Below, piece by piece: positions 1 through 13,900 of a stretch of 64,000 bases of DNA. The stretch comes from Membranipora membranacea (taxonomy: Eukaryota > Bryozoa > Gymnolaemata > Cheilostomatida > Membraniporidae). The notes beneath the pieces were generated by a model that saw only the letters and a list, made by a program, of their open reading frames with translations, made no database searches and was not told the DNA's origin. The DNA lies in the NCBI GenBank assembly GCA_914767715.1, contig OU612066.1:23038283-23102282 (forward strand), written 5' to 3'. Numbering within the stretch: the stretch's first letter is position 1; every line of letters starts with the position of its first letter. A program made the translations under genes and the position numbers.

Positions 1-3000
1 CATGGCTATTCAGTAAGTTTATTGCAAGTAATGGACCTGATATGAATAATTTAACTACTATGATTTACAATTTTTAAGGTTGATGGCATCTCAATCTCTG
101 TTAGTCCAATAATTGCAGCCTTTAAATACACCAGATGGCTCTGTTTAATATCCTTCTTTAGTAGTCCTAAGTAGTCCAATCGGTAGTCCTAATCCATATT
201 CTGAAAGATTTAACATCAAACCATTTCCTCGATCAAATATACACATCAAAGGGTATTCCAAACAGTTGAAACCGTGCTATGATAGTATTGGTTGCGACCT
301 GTCCAAATTGTGTGTTGTTATGACTCAGGAGTTGTCCTTTCTTATTTACAGGCTATGTGTTATACCTTATCGGTGCCCTGAGTATAACTGCAGGAGCACA
401 TAGACTGTGGTCCCACAGGTCATACAAAGCTAAAGTTCCTCTCAAAATCATGCTCATGCTGTTCAACCTAACCGCCGCTGAGGTAAGACAAAGCTTTGAC
501 TGTTCATTTATGGATCGTAAAAAAACAGTATGAATGTTCTGATTGAATAGTGTGGATCGGATTATGATAGGATAAAGCAAAACGTCACTACTTAATCACA
601 AGGGAACATGGTTTAATTTGAAATTAGGTATAATGAATTGTAGCATTGGGGAAATTTTTTCAAACATAAATAACAAAATCAAGGGTTCTGGAATATCACC
701 ACCTCGTGATGAAGGCAATTAACCTGTCAAGACATTTTTGTGGAAATTATGACCACCTACACTCAAAATACGCTACCCAGAAGTCATCAGGGATCATGTG
801 GATGTTGACCAGAAATAACCTTGATATTCTTTTTCATCCAGTTGAGTTTCATCAATGTTTCATGGCTCGCACACAAAACCCATTGTGTTCTTATCTAAGT
901 GGTTCATTGAGAGTATCAGTATTATTGTGGACTTTGGCTGGACTGTATTCCATACTATATGACCACATAGGTCATAGACTGATAATACTAACTTTGTTTA
1001 TGGCAGTAATCACTTACAAACTTATGTTTATTTAACACGTAGTATATTATTAGATTTCGTGTACCAATATTGGCTGTTTGCCAAAATGTTTCCTTATTTT
1101 GTCACGAGTCTGATGAAATAGGAAGAGGGACTTTGAGCCGGATAGGATGTAATTTGTTCTACTATAGTCTTAATAATAAATAGAGTACTCTTCAACCTTC
1201 AGATTTTTAAACCATGTAATGAATTTTATCTAAGAATACAGTAGGATCTAAACTTATGCCCCTTATTACATGTTTTTTTTACTGACAAGGATCAAGGATA
1301 CTAAAATTATCATTGCTAGGATGCAATTCGCTCTTCTTTTGCCAGAAAAATACATCAACCATCAGTTTTCGAACCAACCAATAAATTTGATTTCAGATCA
1401 TCATAGATTTTAAACTGTCTTGTTATTTTGTTGTTGATTTTTTCCACTTAGTAGGATGCAATTTGCTCTACATAGTTTTAAAAATAAAATAAATTAGGTA
1501 ACCTTTTCAACCATTAACTTCTCAAACAATCTGATCGATTGTTTTCAGAATACCATAGATTCTATATGTTGACCATGTCTCCACATCCAAAGCTGATTAT
1601 GATTCCTGTACTTCGATGTTGGAACATTTATCACAGGATAATTGCGGCACGGTATTTTTTGAGTATGTTTTCACGCCGCCGTATTTTTGTATCCTGTAGA
1701 ATCACATAATTGAATGGTGTCGAGATCACAGAGTACACCACAAGTACAGCGAGACGAACGCTGATCCACATAACGCTAAGAGAGGATTCTTCTTCTCGCA
1801 TATGGGATGGCTCATGTGTAAGAAGCACCCTGATGTCATCGCTAAAGGTCGACTACTAGACTTCACTGATCTCTACAGCGATCCCGTACTACGATTCCAG
1901 AAAAAGTAAGACATCTCTAAATGTATCTCAATTGATATTATACTGCAGTATTTCAGTTAACGTTTCAAGTTTGATTTCATGGAAAGAAGTTGTCCATGTG
2001 ATTAAGATCACTTGCGATGTTAATCACATGGGAATCTTCTTTCCATGAAATCTAACTTGAAACTATGTTATAGTAGTAATTGATGGTTATTAGCCAGAGT
2101 ACCTAAGTTTGCTGCCCAACCAAACAGCTCAGAAGCCTACAACAGGTCTCAGACTATTTGTCATGCTGATGAAAATTATTGGCTATTGTATTGACGTGAA
2201 GATAAGATACTTCCATCAAAACAATAACATCACATCCTTATCAAGGGAGCGATCATGAATCCGGAAAACTGTCTTAAATATGGCTAAAGTCCAAAGTCTA
2301 ATTTGCTGTTTTATCTGACACAGACAGCCTTATATAATCACGTCTGTTACCACTCCTTTACAAAGAGGAAATGCGTGCATGCGGACATGATGGCGCATCG
2401 TATGATGAGTTTTAACAGATAACAGAGGAATGGTCGCTAAACAGGCCACTGCCTAAGGCAACACAGTGCAATATCAGACCATGGGACTTATCTACAGGGT
2501 CCGACGGGAGGGAGCATATGTCAAAGTTCTATGAGACCTATTGCCCAATTTGGTATACTCGGGATCAAAAATCTCAGTAGTCATGCCTTCCTGACTTTAC
2601 TCTAAAAAAGAAATCCCACCACTGATATATATTAAATTATTATATTATATTATGTTAAATTCATATCAGATGAATCTCACAAAACACTCCCTTCACTAAA
2701 CAATCTTGTTTTGGCATGTACGTAGCGTAACAATATTTATTTATTTTCAGATTTTACAAGCCTCTTGTCTTCGGGATGTGCGTCGTGATGCCTACTGTAG
2801 TACCAATGCTCTGCTGGGGAGAGACTTTCTGGAACGCATATTTCATTGCTGGAATTCTTAGATATTGTGTCATTCTGAACTGCACATGGTTCGTGAATAG
2901 CGCTGCCCACATGTGGGGTAAGTTATTCTAATATATATCTAAACCTTGTGATCAGTGAGTCATTGTTTGATGTCATGATCCCTCATGTTATGTACATTAT

Positions 3001-3644
3001 GAGCTTTGTACCCTGTTATGCTCTCAAACACATCATTAAGCACATTACTGACACATGTGCTAACTGGACTCAATATTAGCTATCATTTGTTATGAGAAAC
3101 TCGGCAGACAAGTAAAGAGAATACTACTTATTCGTTTCTTGCGAACTACCAGTCAGTAAAAAGAGCTCTCATAATTGCTAATTATGGAGTACTTTGTAAG
3201 TGTATAAAGTTAATTTCTGGATAGCTTATTGACTGAACTTTTTTAAACATATATAGACTGAATGAGGGAGCTTTGGCTGTATGTTTATTTCTATACTATA
3301 ATCTTTGAATTGTTTTTATAGGTATGCATCCATACGATGAGAACATCAACCCTGCAGAAAACATGTTTGTCACCATCGGAGCGATTGGTGAGGGATTCCA
3401 TAATTACCATCATACATTCCCACAAGACTACGCCGCCAGTGAATTTGGCATGTCTCTTAATCCGACCACTATGTTCATCAATCTCATGGGTAAAATCGGC
3501 TGGGCGTATGATATGAAGACCATGCCTAAAGAGGTGATACTCGCCAGGCAACGTAGAACTGGCTGTCTAAAGCCACAAGCTAATGGCGTCAGTGCGGGAG
3601 CTGCCAGCAACGACAAAACTGAAGTATTCAATAAACCAGAATGA
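1..3644 (+). CDS. SCD: Stearoyl-CoA (acyl-CoA delta-9) desaturase, 5' end outside window
   Basis: This is an integral ER-membrane di-iron enzyme that puts the delta-9 double bond into saturated acyl-CoA, using cytochrome b5. Exons read: 1-12 (tail of an exon, donor at 13), 352-482, 1700-1905, 2751-2917 and 3322-3644 (stop at 3642). Phases agree at every junction (1, 0, 2, 1). All three histidine boxes are visible: HRLWSH in the second exon, HRVHH in the third, and HNYHH in the last. Family landmarks include ITAGAHRLWSH, NADPHNAKRGFFFSHMGW, the VNSAAHMWG segment, and GAIGEGFHNYHHTFPQDY. The C-terminus after LARQRRTG is a short, poorly conserved tail rich in Ala, Ser and Asn. The N-terminal transmembrane region lies left of the window. 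The 12-base first piece is the least certain part; it is supported only by its donor and by the frame (W-L-F-S). The remaining assignment is very secure. Confidence 0.93.
1962..2063. repeat. Near-perfect 102-bp inverted repeat (hairpin) in the desaturase intron
   Basis: Two arms of about 44 bases are almost exact reverse complements. The left arm starts GTTTCAAGTTTGATTTCATG and the right arm ends CATGAAATCTAACTTGAAAC. They flank a loop of roughly 13 bases (GATCACTTGCGAT). It lies in the intron between 1905 and 2751. It could be a tiny foldback MITE; a structured small-RNA precursor is an alternative that the sequence alone cannot settle. No clear target duplication was seen. Confidence 0.75.
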
Positions 3645-4014
3645 TTATAGAAACCAGTTTTGTGCTAACAGTATCTTTAGACAAGTTGTTAGGAGTTGTA
3701 CCTCTTGGCATAAAATGTCTTTTTTTCAATGCAGCTCTCATCTTTTTTTCTATAATGTCTAACTCTAGGCGAGTATCCTTGCTTGCCAGGCCAGGCCAGC
3801 GTTAAATTATAATGAGTCATAAGCTCCGCGTGGGTAGACTACAAATATTTAACTTGATTTCCTAATGATTGTAGAATTATCTTATTTTGAGGAGTGCTTC
3901 TCCTTTTTCAACATCCACTTTTATAAAGGGTGATTATGGTGATGATAATTAATGTTATGTGAATCTATCATTTTTTACGCCAAAACTCCTTTATATGTAC
4001 TGCACTTAACCTAG

Positions 4015-4020
4015 AATAAA
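4015..4020 (+). promoter_or_regulatory. AATAAA polyadenylation signal of the desaturase
   Basis: A canonical AATAAA lies 371 bases after the desaturase stop. It is the first such hexamer after the stop and is a plausible end for its 3' UTR. The stretch 3645-4948 between the two convergent genes otherwise shows no coding signal. Confidence 0.6.
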
Positions 4021-4811
4021 TGCTGATTCCATTTAACAGACTCATGGATCATCCACATTATTTTCGTTCCACCTTGAAAAAGAACTATAGGATACCTGCC
4101 ACATCTGAACTACATTAGGGGAAGAACACAAAAGGGAGTTAGAATTGCCTCATAACCCAGGTCCAGCTTTGTCAGTTCAATTGTTCTTGTGAGGGTGAAT
4201 TAAGATTCAGAGTTATTTTTCAAGAGCTCAAATTTTAAAAACCAATAGGGGCCATCCTGGCCTTGATAAAAATGAAAAGCGATTCGCTCAAGTTTCATAG
4301 TTTTGAAAATTGATAAATGATACCCTCTTTTCTTCTTAGGGTGATTCCGCCTCCAACAAAAGAAGCAGTTAATTTCTGGAATAAATATTGGACACAAAAA
4401 CTTTTCCTATGGGGAGTTGTCCTTTCTATGACCACAAGAAGACAACTTGTTTGTAATCTCTCATGGCCATCAAGGCAAGAAAATAAGTGATGATGTACTC
4501 AGGTCAATTTAATTTTCAATGGGTGAACCAATTTTACAATAATGATATGGCCACAAACAGAAACAAATCCACTCAAATTTAAATGGTAGACTTGCTATTT
4601 TTGTATTTAAAGCAGTTGATATTTCATTACCACCCTGTAGTGTCCCAAGAGGTACGGTATATTCAAATCAAGATGTTATCTTTGTTAAATTATTATACAG
4701 GTAAAATATCTAGGTTCTTTTGCTATCATAGTGTTCCTAGTTGATGTTGGATAAAATGTCTTTGTATTTGACATGAGCTTTACCACAGACACTAAAGAGA
4801 ATAGATAGATT

Positions 4812-4817
4812 TTTATT
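4812..4817 (-). promoter_or_regulatory. AATAAA polyadenylation signal of MIC60
   Basis: The plus strand reads TTTATT here, giving AATAAA on the minus strand about 130 bases after the MIC60 stop codon. Confidence 0.5.
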
Positions 4818-4948
4818 GACTTCATCTTACACATTTCTTATTAGATTTCTATTTCAGCCAGCAAAGCGAAAAAAACAAGGACAACCGAAAAATACACAGT
4901 CAACAACATTTTACCAATTAACTATAGAGTCAAAGACAGCACCGTGCG

Positions 4949-7900
4949 TTAAAAAATAGTCCCCATTCCCTTAGAATTAGCATAGGCCATGAGCACCTCA
5001 GCAGCTTGGCGCGTTTCTAGTACAAGCCTCGCCTCTTCAATCCAATCCTGTGCTTTTAACCTCAACTCGCCAGTGAGCTGTACCATACACCTGACTGCCT
5101 CATGCACACATTTCTTATCCATGAAATATTTAGCCTGCTCCAGTAGCTCTGACTGATTCATACCCTCTGGATTATCGAACTCGCAAGAGGCTATTTCTTT
5201 TGGTTTAGGAGTAGAAGCAAGCTGATGTTTCACCCACGCCACACTATTACTCATAATGTTACCATTTTCAGGGTACGCAGGCGATTTACGGCATTGTTTG
5301 TACACGTTATTGAATCGCTGTTCTAGGCTGGACATGCTGTATATACCGCGTTCTGCTGCTTTATTAGGTATAGTGTGTAGTACAGCCTGGACGAATGGAC
5401 TGTCCTCTCCAGCCATGAAGCATCTCTTCAGCTGCTCATCAATCTTTATGATCTGGTATTCCTCACCCTGACAATCCACTACAACAAAGTTTTAAATCTT
5501 TAATTCGTTAAAATTGATTTCGTCTCTTTTTTTAGTTTTATATTTTGGCAGGGCTAAAAATAGTTTATGGTTTTTGTGTTGTTGACAAGCACACATACAT
5601 GAGAACCTCAATAAATATGTGTAATAGTTATACACTGCAATAAAGACAATAAGCCATCAGTGATACAACAATGGCTGTATAATTTCAGAAAAGGATAGAT
5701 ACAGGAGCAAGAAAACGACCCCAACAAAAGGATTATAGGATATATTTTGAAAACCGGTTGCCATTGACAAAATGTACTTACCATCATGTGCTACAGCATG
5801 CATCAGACACATAGCACCACTCATAAGACCCTGTACATGAGTTATCACTTTACCCATATCAGCTCTCTCTGTAAACAAGTAAGACCTTGTTAATAATATC
5901 ATCGAGACTTTTGCTCACAAATCGATGTATGCTCTGCTAAATTTGAATTAATAGGAAACTCGAACAGTTGTATATATATATTTATATTATATATAAGATA
6001 CACTCTGAGTTTAGGGGAATCTAGTTGCTGGGATTAGATTTTATTAACTTAAACGTAACACATATATTAGTATTGTTTGATTGTGTTTGTTGTCAAATTT
6101 TGATGCTACCAACACAACCAAGATAATTGAGAGCATCGTGGGCACTGAAGTTGGGTAACAGACACGAATATTAGCGCCACGAGTTGCTTAGCCTACCTTC
6201 TAAAGCTCGCTCGAGTCCCTCTACTTGAGCAGTGTGTTGACTGATCTGATCTATGAACACATGACGTTCATGGATAAGTCTCTCTCTGAGAGCCAGGTCA
6301 AACTGCTGCATCAGCTTCTTCTGCTGTAGTGCCAGCATGTCTTGTAGATGATCCTGATGTTCACTGGCCTGTCGAGCTAACTTCATCTTCAGCTCGCTGT
6401 CAAATTTGCGGCTTTGAGCCATTAACTATAGAAATGGAAAATAAATAAACAAAAAGTGAACACTCAATGGCATACCAGGGATGCATAGGATCAAGTCTTA
6501 GACTCAAAGTAAAAAATTGTCCTTTTCTTTATAGATCTAATATTCAAGAAAATTGGGAACAAGTTGGCTCTCAACCAAGAGCTACCAACAACTGGCGCCA
6601 AAAGATCCAACACATGAGATGCGTGCATGGAGTAGAGGGCCATCATAGCTTACCAAATGAATAATACGACATCATACACAAAATAATTGATAGAATTTTT
6701 CTTAGTATTTAATAAGAAATCAATCATTACCGGAAATTTCAGTCATTTTACTTGCAAATTTTGATTACACTGGTAGCTTACTTCTCGCTCTTTCTCTAAC
6801 TGAAGCTCATCATACTGTTTGTCCAGTTCCTGGCCGAGCTTCTGGCTGGCTTCCTTCATATCCATTTTCTTCTGTTCACACAGAGCGTCCTCCAACCTCT
6901 GGTTCTCCAGCAGGTGCTGCTCCATCAGCTGATGTTTGAGCTGCAGGATACGTCGATGTGCATGAGCCAGCATAGCATTCAGACCTTCCACTGGCAGGTC
7001 AAACCCTGTAACGAGCCTTGACTATTATCAAAACTGCAAACACACAGACTTTATTTCTAATATTAAGTCTTGTATTGGGAGTAAATTTGTTTTATCGTGT
7101 CGACATGATGGCCGGATTGAACAATACTGTTTATATCAGCAACCGTCCTCAACGCTATAATCAAAAAGTGAAGACAGGCTACAATGCAGATAAGTCTGGA
7201 ATCTCTACATTTCCAAATGACGATTGAATGTTAAAAGTTTGCTTTTCTTCTAAGCAAAAGTTAAGCAAAGTCTGAATAAAGTGGTTTAGGAATGTATTAA
7301 TATCTAGCTGATTGGAACAATTTTCCTTTTCAGGAGTTGACAGGAGTTTCGAATTATGTTATGAAATATGAAATTACCTTTTTCGCCCCATTTGACCTCA
7401 GGCATAATGGCGTCCAACTCTTTGAAAAAATCATCCTTGTCCTTCTTCAGCATGTGATAATAATGCTTCATCGTCTCTAAAACTGTTTCTTGAGCTGCGA
7501 GCTACGAAAAAACAAGGAAGATAATAACAACCTGGATCTGCAGCCTCAATTCATACCAAATAAATCAATGCTAATATTATACATACTTTTTATTTTGGCA
7601 AACAATACCATCTTGTAAGGATAATTTCCAGTAAGTGCCAAATTGTGGTACCATTATTTTGTACCACCTCTAACATTTTCAGAAAAAAACAGGTAGGAAG
7701 ATAATAAACTATTTGCGTCTGGCTTTTCATCTCAGGACATACCAGATAAATCAAAACATCAGGATCATCTAGGATGTTTTTCATAACACGCCAAAAAAAT
7801 AGGACAAATCGTGGTAATGGTATCTGTATCACCTTGCACATTGTCAAAGCCTTCACTTCATCATAGTTTACTCAAAAGAAGAATGAAATGGTTTAACCAG

Positions 7901-10900
7901 GTTTTTTAATTCTCGTTTCAGATCGAGAAATAAAATTGAAAGCCTAATCAAATTAGTATGGCTCAACTAATCTGAAATAAAAACTGCTTTTGTGGTGAGA
8001 AATAAGTACATATTTTACTCATTTAGTACATAATGTACTCACAAAATCAGAGTTAACAAGGAGTTCGTTCACACCTGGAACTCCTAGACAAAAACATCAC
8101 ATACCTTATCACGCACTGATGTTACATTATATGACACCTCGTTGATTTGTTTGCGGTAAGTGGGCAGGCTTTGATTCTTGCAGGTGTCCGGGTCGGCCTT
8201 GGCAGCTTCCACGAAGCCTTTGTATGCGACAATGATCTCCTCAGCTTCCTGCTGAATCCTATGAGCTTCTTCGACATCTCGCTGCTTTGTATCATTCAGC
8301 TGATGTACAATGGGCCACAACTTCAGCGCCTCCTACAATACGAGATTTAAAAACATAAAAAAAAACACATTATAACGTAGTGCGTGATATTGCCTTGTGT
8401 GATATCACACTATGTATAATTTCAGCGATGTATATCACGTCAGGAGACAGCTCAACTCAACACACCAAATCTATTGAGCTTTTGGAGAATTTGGAAATTG
8501 CACTATGTGATCAACGATATATATTTATGGACATTGATGTAGATATAGATTTTTCAGTGACAAGTTCTAATTTGATCTTATTCAAAATCAGCAACTTGGA
8601 TCTTAAATTAATGATACTTGCGATAAATAAACTAAATTCCTGCTTGATGTTGCCTAAATAGTTTTTTTATGGCTTGGGTTGAAACCCATTAGCTAATCAG
8701 TCCGGTCAGCTTGTCTATAAGAAGAGATCCACAATCTCTCAGAAGATATGACTTCTCATCAGCAAACATCCGAGGCATGACTGTGATATCAACATTGATG
8801 TGTTTATATGAATACTTTTTACCAATGTTCCTTTGTTCATATTATGGATAGCGAGAAAACTTTGGTCCTCAAACTCAATTCTGGCAATCAGTGAGTATAA
8901 ATTTGACCTTAGCGCCAGATGTAACTGTAAAAAGTTATTTGTTTTCGTCAAGTATATTTTACTTCAATGTGTCTCTGTCATCTTAAAAATTCAAATATGT
9001 AGTTGCAAAGCCTACTGCTTTCCATAAATCTTGTTCTTAGTTTAATGATCATCCATGTATCTTTTTATCCCCCTCAACTCCTTTGCATTCTCCTTTTTTT
9101 GCACATTATCTGTTTAATTTCTTTAGGACGTTGTGGAAAACGTGCCAAATTTAAGCGGATATGATAACGAAAAGCCCTTGGAAGCTATCAGGCAGAAGGT
9201 CTATCACCTACGATTAAAAAGCCTGGATGGAAACCTGATCTAGGCGTAGACTTACATAGAGAATTTTTGCGTAGGTTGAAATTTAAAATTCCTATATCGT
9301 TATCATGGTGATTTATGTTGAACAATAATAAAATGATGAAAATTGTCCACAAAATATTGTTTACATCTCTGTCGTGAGCAATTTAGAGCAATTCAGGGAG
9401 CAAAGTCCACGCATTCACGCATTCACTCTTACCTCCTCCGTGTTAGCGTCCATGGCCTCCTTGAGTTTGGCTGCGTGGCCCTTACAGATATCAATGGCAT
9501 GTTTATTCATCTTCATGGCGTGGTCAGCTATCTCCATAACTTCTGATATTCTTTTGCTAGCAGTTGTCTCAAACTCTGCAGAGCAATTTATTACCGTTAA
9601 ACAGGCCTGTTCATGCTCATAGTAATTTGTCTATGACCAAAGAAACTGTCGATTCTTGTCTCATTAGCACAATTAAACACTAGATGTAACAATGATTTAA
9701 TGCCAAATGATTATGACAAATATGATAGTTGGCATGTGATTGCCATATTTTTTTAACCTAAGCAAATATCACAATCCCAAATATATAGCTTTAATGTAAG
9801 GTAGCACCAAAATGGGAGTTTAACCTCAGTAATAATATTGCTTGGCTGTAGAGTACATACACAAATGACAAAAACCTACCAAAAAGACGTAAAAGGTTTA
9901 TTCAATAAGGGAATCAACTCTCTTCTTTAATTGCATTGATGAGAGAGTTGTGCCCGCAATGCTATCAAAAAATCCTCCCATCTAATACAACTGGACAGAG
10001 ATTTACAAACCCTGATTTTTCTGGACTTTATTCATGAAAGCCTCAGCTGCCAGCTTCTGCTCGTGCTGCTGCTGTTTCTCTTTCTCCAGTTCTTGGGCAG
10101 CTTTGTGCTCTATTTTTTCTTTCTGTTTTTTGATAAAATCAGCATCTCTTCTTTCTTTGTCTTTCATTTTCTGTCTGTGCCTCTCCTCATCAATTCTAGT
10201 TCTCTCCTCTGTAAACATGACTCATTGTGTTAAAAGGTATAACCCAAACTAGATCAAGATTAATCCAATTGCCTGCATTCTAGTTGCTTCTTTCAACTGG
10301 CCATGCCTGCGGCGTGACCAGTGGATCAACTCCGAATGCAGGCAATTGGACCAAACTTGGTCTAATCCCAAACCAACGCATGCAGCATAAGACCACATCT
10401 AAATAAACATTCTTTTACTTTTCAGTGTAAATCTAGAGTGCGATTCAAATCAATGGACAAATGAATTTTAAAACTGCCCCACATCCAATTCAGCACAAGC
10501 TTCCTGCAGTTTGTACAAGTCCAGCAGTTGAGTACCCAAGTGGCCACTGAAATAAAAGGCCTCAAACAATGGACTGGCATGTACAACAGCGGGACAGGGC
10601 AATTCAGCTACACCTAACTGTTATAAGTCAAGAGGCTTTGGTATGTGGGTGTAGAAGTTGAATAGGTGGGCTTGATATGTAATTAAATCAAGTATGAGGC
10701 AATGATACAGATATTGTAATTGTGGTAAAGAAAAGTGCTATGAAAGAGGCAAGAGAGGAAAATAAGATAACCTAGATCAGCAGCTGTAGGATTGTGCCAG
10801 TTTGACAGTAGAAGTTTGGCGCCATCTTCAGCAGGTGCTATAAACGACATTGTCTCGCGATCCGCTGTCTTCTTGTCACACTGAGCTTTAGTTGTACATG

Positions 10901-13900
10901 ATGAGCCACTAGACGGAGTGGAGGGGCAGCCACATGAAGCTGATAGCTGCTTCAGCTCCATCTTCTGTCCGCTGTCCTTCACATGGCATGGTTCACAAAT
11001 CCTCTCAACGTGCTTCTTGAGTTCCGCTGTGAGGAGTTAGGGTTATGAGTGAATGGCACAAAGGATTGAGATGATGAGGTGAACAGGAATGGAGTCTGAT
11101 AGAACACAAGGTTTAAATTTAGCATGTGATGTGAGCAAGAAGGGTGGGAGGGATCCCACCCTTCCTGATGTGGGTAAATGAAAGACAGTGATAAGGTATG
11201 ATAAATCCATAATGGTAGTTTGGAGGATAGAAAAATTATAAAAATAAACCCTGATTGAATAGAGGCAATACAAGTGATGATAGTTAGTCCACAACTTGAA
11301 CAAAAACTTAATCAGAATTGCCTGAGAAAGGTTAATCGTTAAAATGTATCTTAAGAAATCGCATGGTTTGTGATTGAGCGAAAACATTTTCTTCTACAAG
11401 TTTTAGAGGACTATTCCAATGTTTTTTTAATTGTAATAATATATAGGGAACACATAAACCTTGATGATTCTGCATTAGATCCCAAGCACCAAATCAAAAC
11501 TATCACCTGCCTGGGAATGTGGAAAAAAGATGCAATGCAATTTACTTTGATACTGAGTTGTCTGCTCAAAAAAAATGGGGAGACAACTCGAAACTTTGGA
11601 GACCGCAACATTTGGGGTAAGTTGTGTTAATTTCATTTTTTAATGATCAATTGTCATAAACCTACCATCTCTCCTGCTGGTGTCATTAGCTATAGCCTTA
11701 TTGATGTTCAGACCAGACACAGTCTTGTCTGCAACTTCACTCATAGATGTTGGGTTGGGACCGTCAGGAATGGGTTTGCTACAAAACATTACTTTGCTTA
11801 TAAAAAACTTCATTCAATATTGATAGACATGTGACAGCATGGAAAGACATGCTGACAAGCTGGAAAGACAGCTAAACCTACTACAAGGGGTCCCAGCAAT
11901 GGGCCATGTAAGGCCATAACCCTAACACGTACGCTGTGTTTCATAGGGTGGCAATGGTGGATTGGAATGCGCAGTGGGATGAGAGAACACAACTCCGAGT
12001 AGTGAATAGCGGGCTATTTAATTAGCGCCATCGACCCATTCTTTTTTGGGGATGGTGAGATGGCGCAATCGGTTAGCGTGCTTGCTATTCACTGCCAGGC
12101 AATTAGTGCCGCAGGAGTTGTGGGTTCGAGTCCCACTGGGGGAGCTTTCATTGTTGATTGTTCCAGCCCCCAGCACCCTCGGGTGTATACCTCTCCTATT
12201 GATGATCTGGCTAAAGTTTGGCAAATGTCACTTAGTTTTGATATATATTTAGTACTGTCTGATGTCTGGCTAGTATTAGCCATAATGAGAAATGAAATCC
12301 TTCAAAACGTAATACCAGAACTCCGTATCATTGATGTCTGACCATCAACTTAAATCTTCACTGGTGTATTTGTAGGACACGGTTGTCTCATATGAGCACG
12401 GAGTAAGAGAGATACTAACTCCTTGCTCATATGAAGCAGCATTATTGAGCTGAGCGTCAGTGGTTGAGATAAATAATAATGAGATAAGTAACAGCAAAAC
12501 AGAGCACATTTTTACAGCTTGAAACGGGAAACTTTACATTTTGTGAGGCTCAATCAGGGCTTTGACAGCATCATCATTGCACACTAATCTGAAAAAGGAT
12601 AGCAGCTCGTTGCATGGATGAAATTTTCATGAGTTCCATGAAAATCTTACTATAATACCGGAGAACTCTTTTCCCAAGAAGAACTTTAACTTCCAAATTA
12701 AATATGGAAAAAAACACAGTGAATGTAGCAAGTGAAGTGCACTGGTGGGTACAGAACTCAGGCCTGTACGGTGCATGGTTCAGGTTAATTTTTTACTTTA
12801 TCTCCATATAAACTAGTGATCTTTGGACTGAAAATGACTTGAGTCCTGAATCAGGGTCAATCATATGCTGAGATTAATCATCTCACAACCCTAACCTAAC
12901 TCTTGTCACTTATAACCCTTGAACATATTTTTGAGAGACTCTGTGGCCGATGTGAGTGTTCAGAAACACAGTGTCCTTTCGTCTATGAATAAAGAGACAG
13001 TAACTATGATTAGCTAGTAACTCACCTGAGAGGTCGATCAATACAGAAACCGAGTGAAGAGAAGAGACCTTTACTGGCCGGAAACTTGTCAATCACCCAG
13101 AATCTTCCTCTATCATTGTATGCTGCCAGATATCCAGCTCCAAACAATACAAACACTCCGCTTACTACACCAGCAAAGACTTTACTATTCTTTGAACTGG
13201 AACCCCCACTGTAAAAATATCAATGGTCAAGAACCTTACTGTCAAGCACATTTTTGAGTACAAGATCACAAAACGATGATCATTACAATACCAAGTTAGC
13301 TTCAAGAAGCTTGCTGATGTAAACAAGAGTCGGATATGTTACGTGTTATTGACAGTTTGAATCTGATGTCGGCCGAATTAATGATGTTGTCAGATTATAT
13401 TAGGGGTAGGCCTGCTGGCCTATATGTAAGCATGGGCCTATTGGGGTTAAGGGATTGTGACTTACTCTTTAGGTGGTTCCTTGCCCTCAGATGCTCCTCC
13501 AGCTGACTGGTTTGGTGGAGGAGGAGGAGGTAAACTTCTGCATTGTGTAGAAGTGCTAAACTGACCATTCAATGGTGAAGTGAGAGAACACTCATATATC
13601 CTTTGAGGCTATACAAAATTTACACATAGTGATAATAGAAGAAATTATTTAGGCTGTTGGTATGTGAGAATAAAGATAACTTAACCAAACTGAATTATGC
13701 ACGCAAAACTTGAGCCTTCCCCATCCCTTGTACCTAAGTAAGGGTATCAACTGTTATTGTTAACTCTTTAGAAGTCAAGATGTCCTGACTGGGAATTAAT
13801 GTTTTTTCTTGCTGGCTTTTTCTGCTGCTGGTGACTCATGCTCTACCTTAGCCTCAGGACTCTACACAGCTGTAGCGGACCTAGGCTTAGGATGCTACAA

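Noticed and set aside
706-1035. 109-codon frame on the plus strand in the desaturase intron
   Set aside because: No family resemblance, and the desaturase protein is continuous across the exons at 482 and 1700 without it.
12060-12341. Overlapping open frames of 64-93 codons on both strands, looking like a small conserved protein
   Set aside because: They fall on the tRNA-derived SINE, with A and B boxes in the nucleotide sequence; the frames are a by-product of the repeat.
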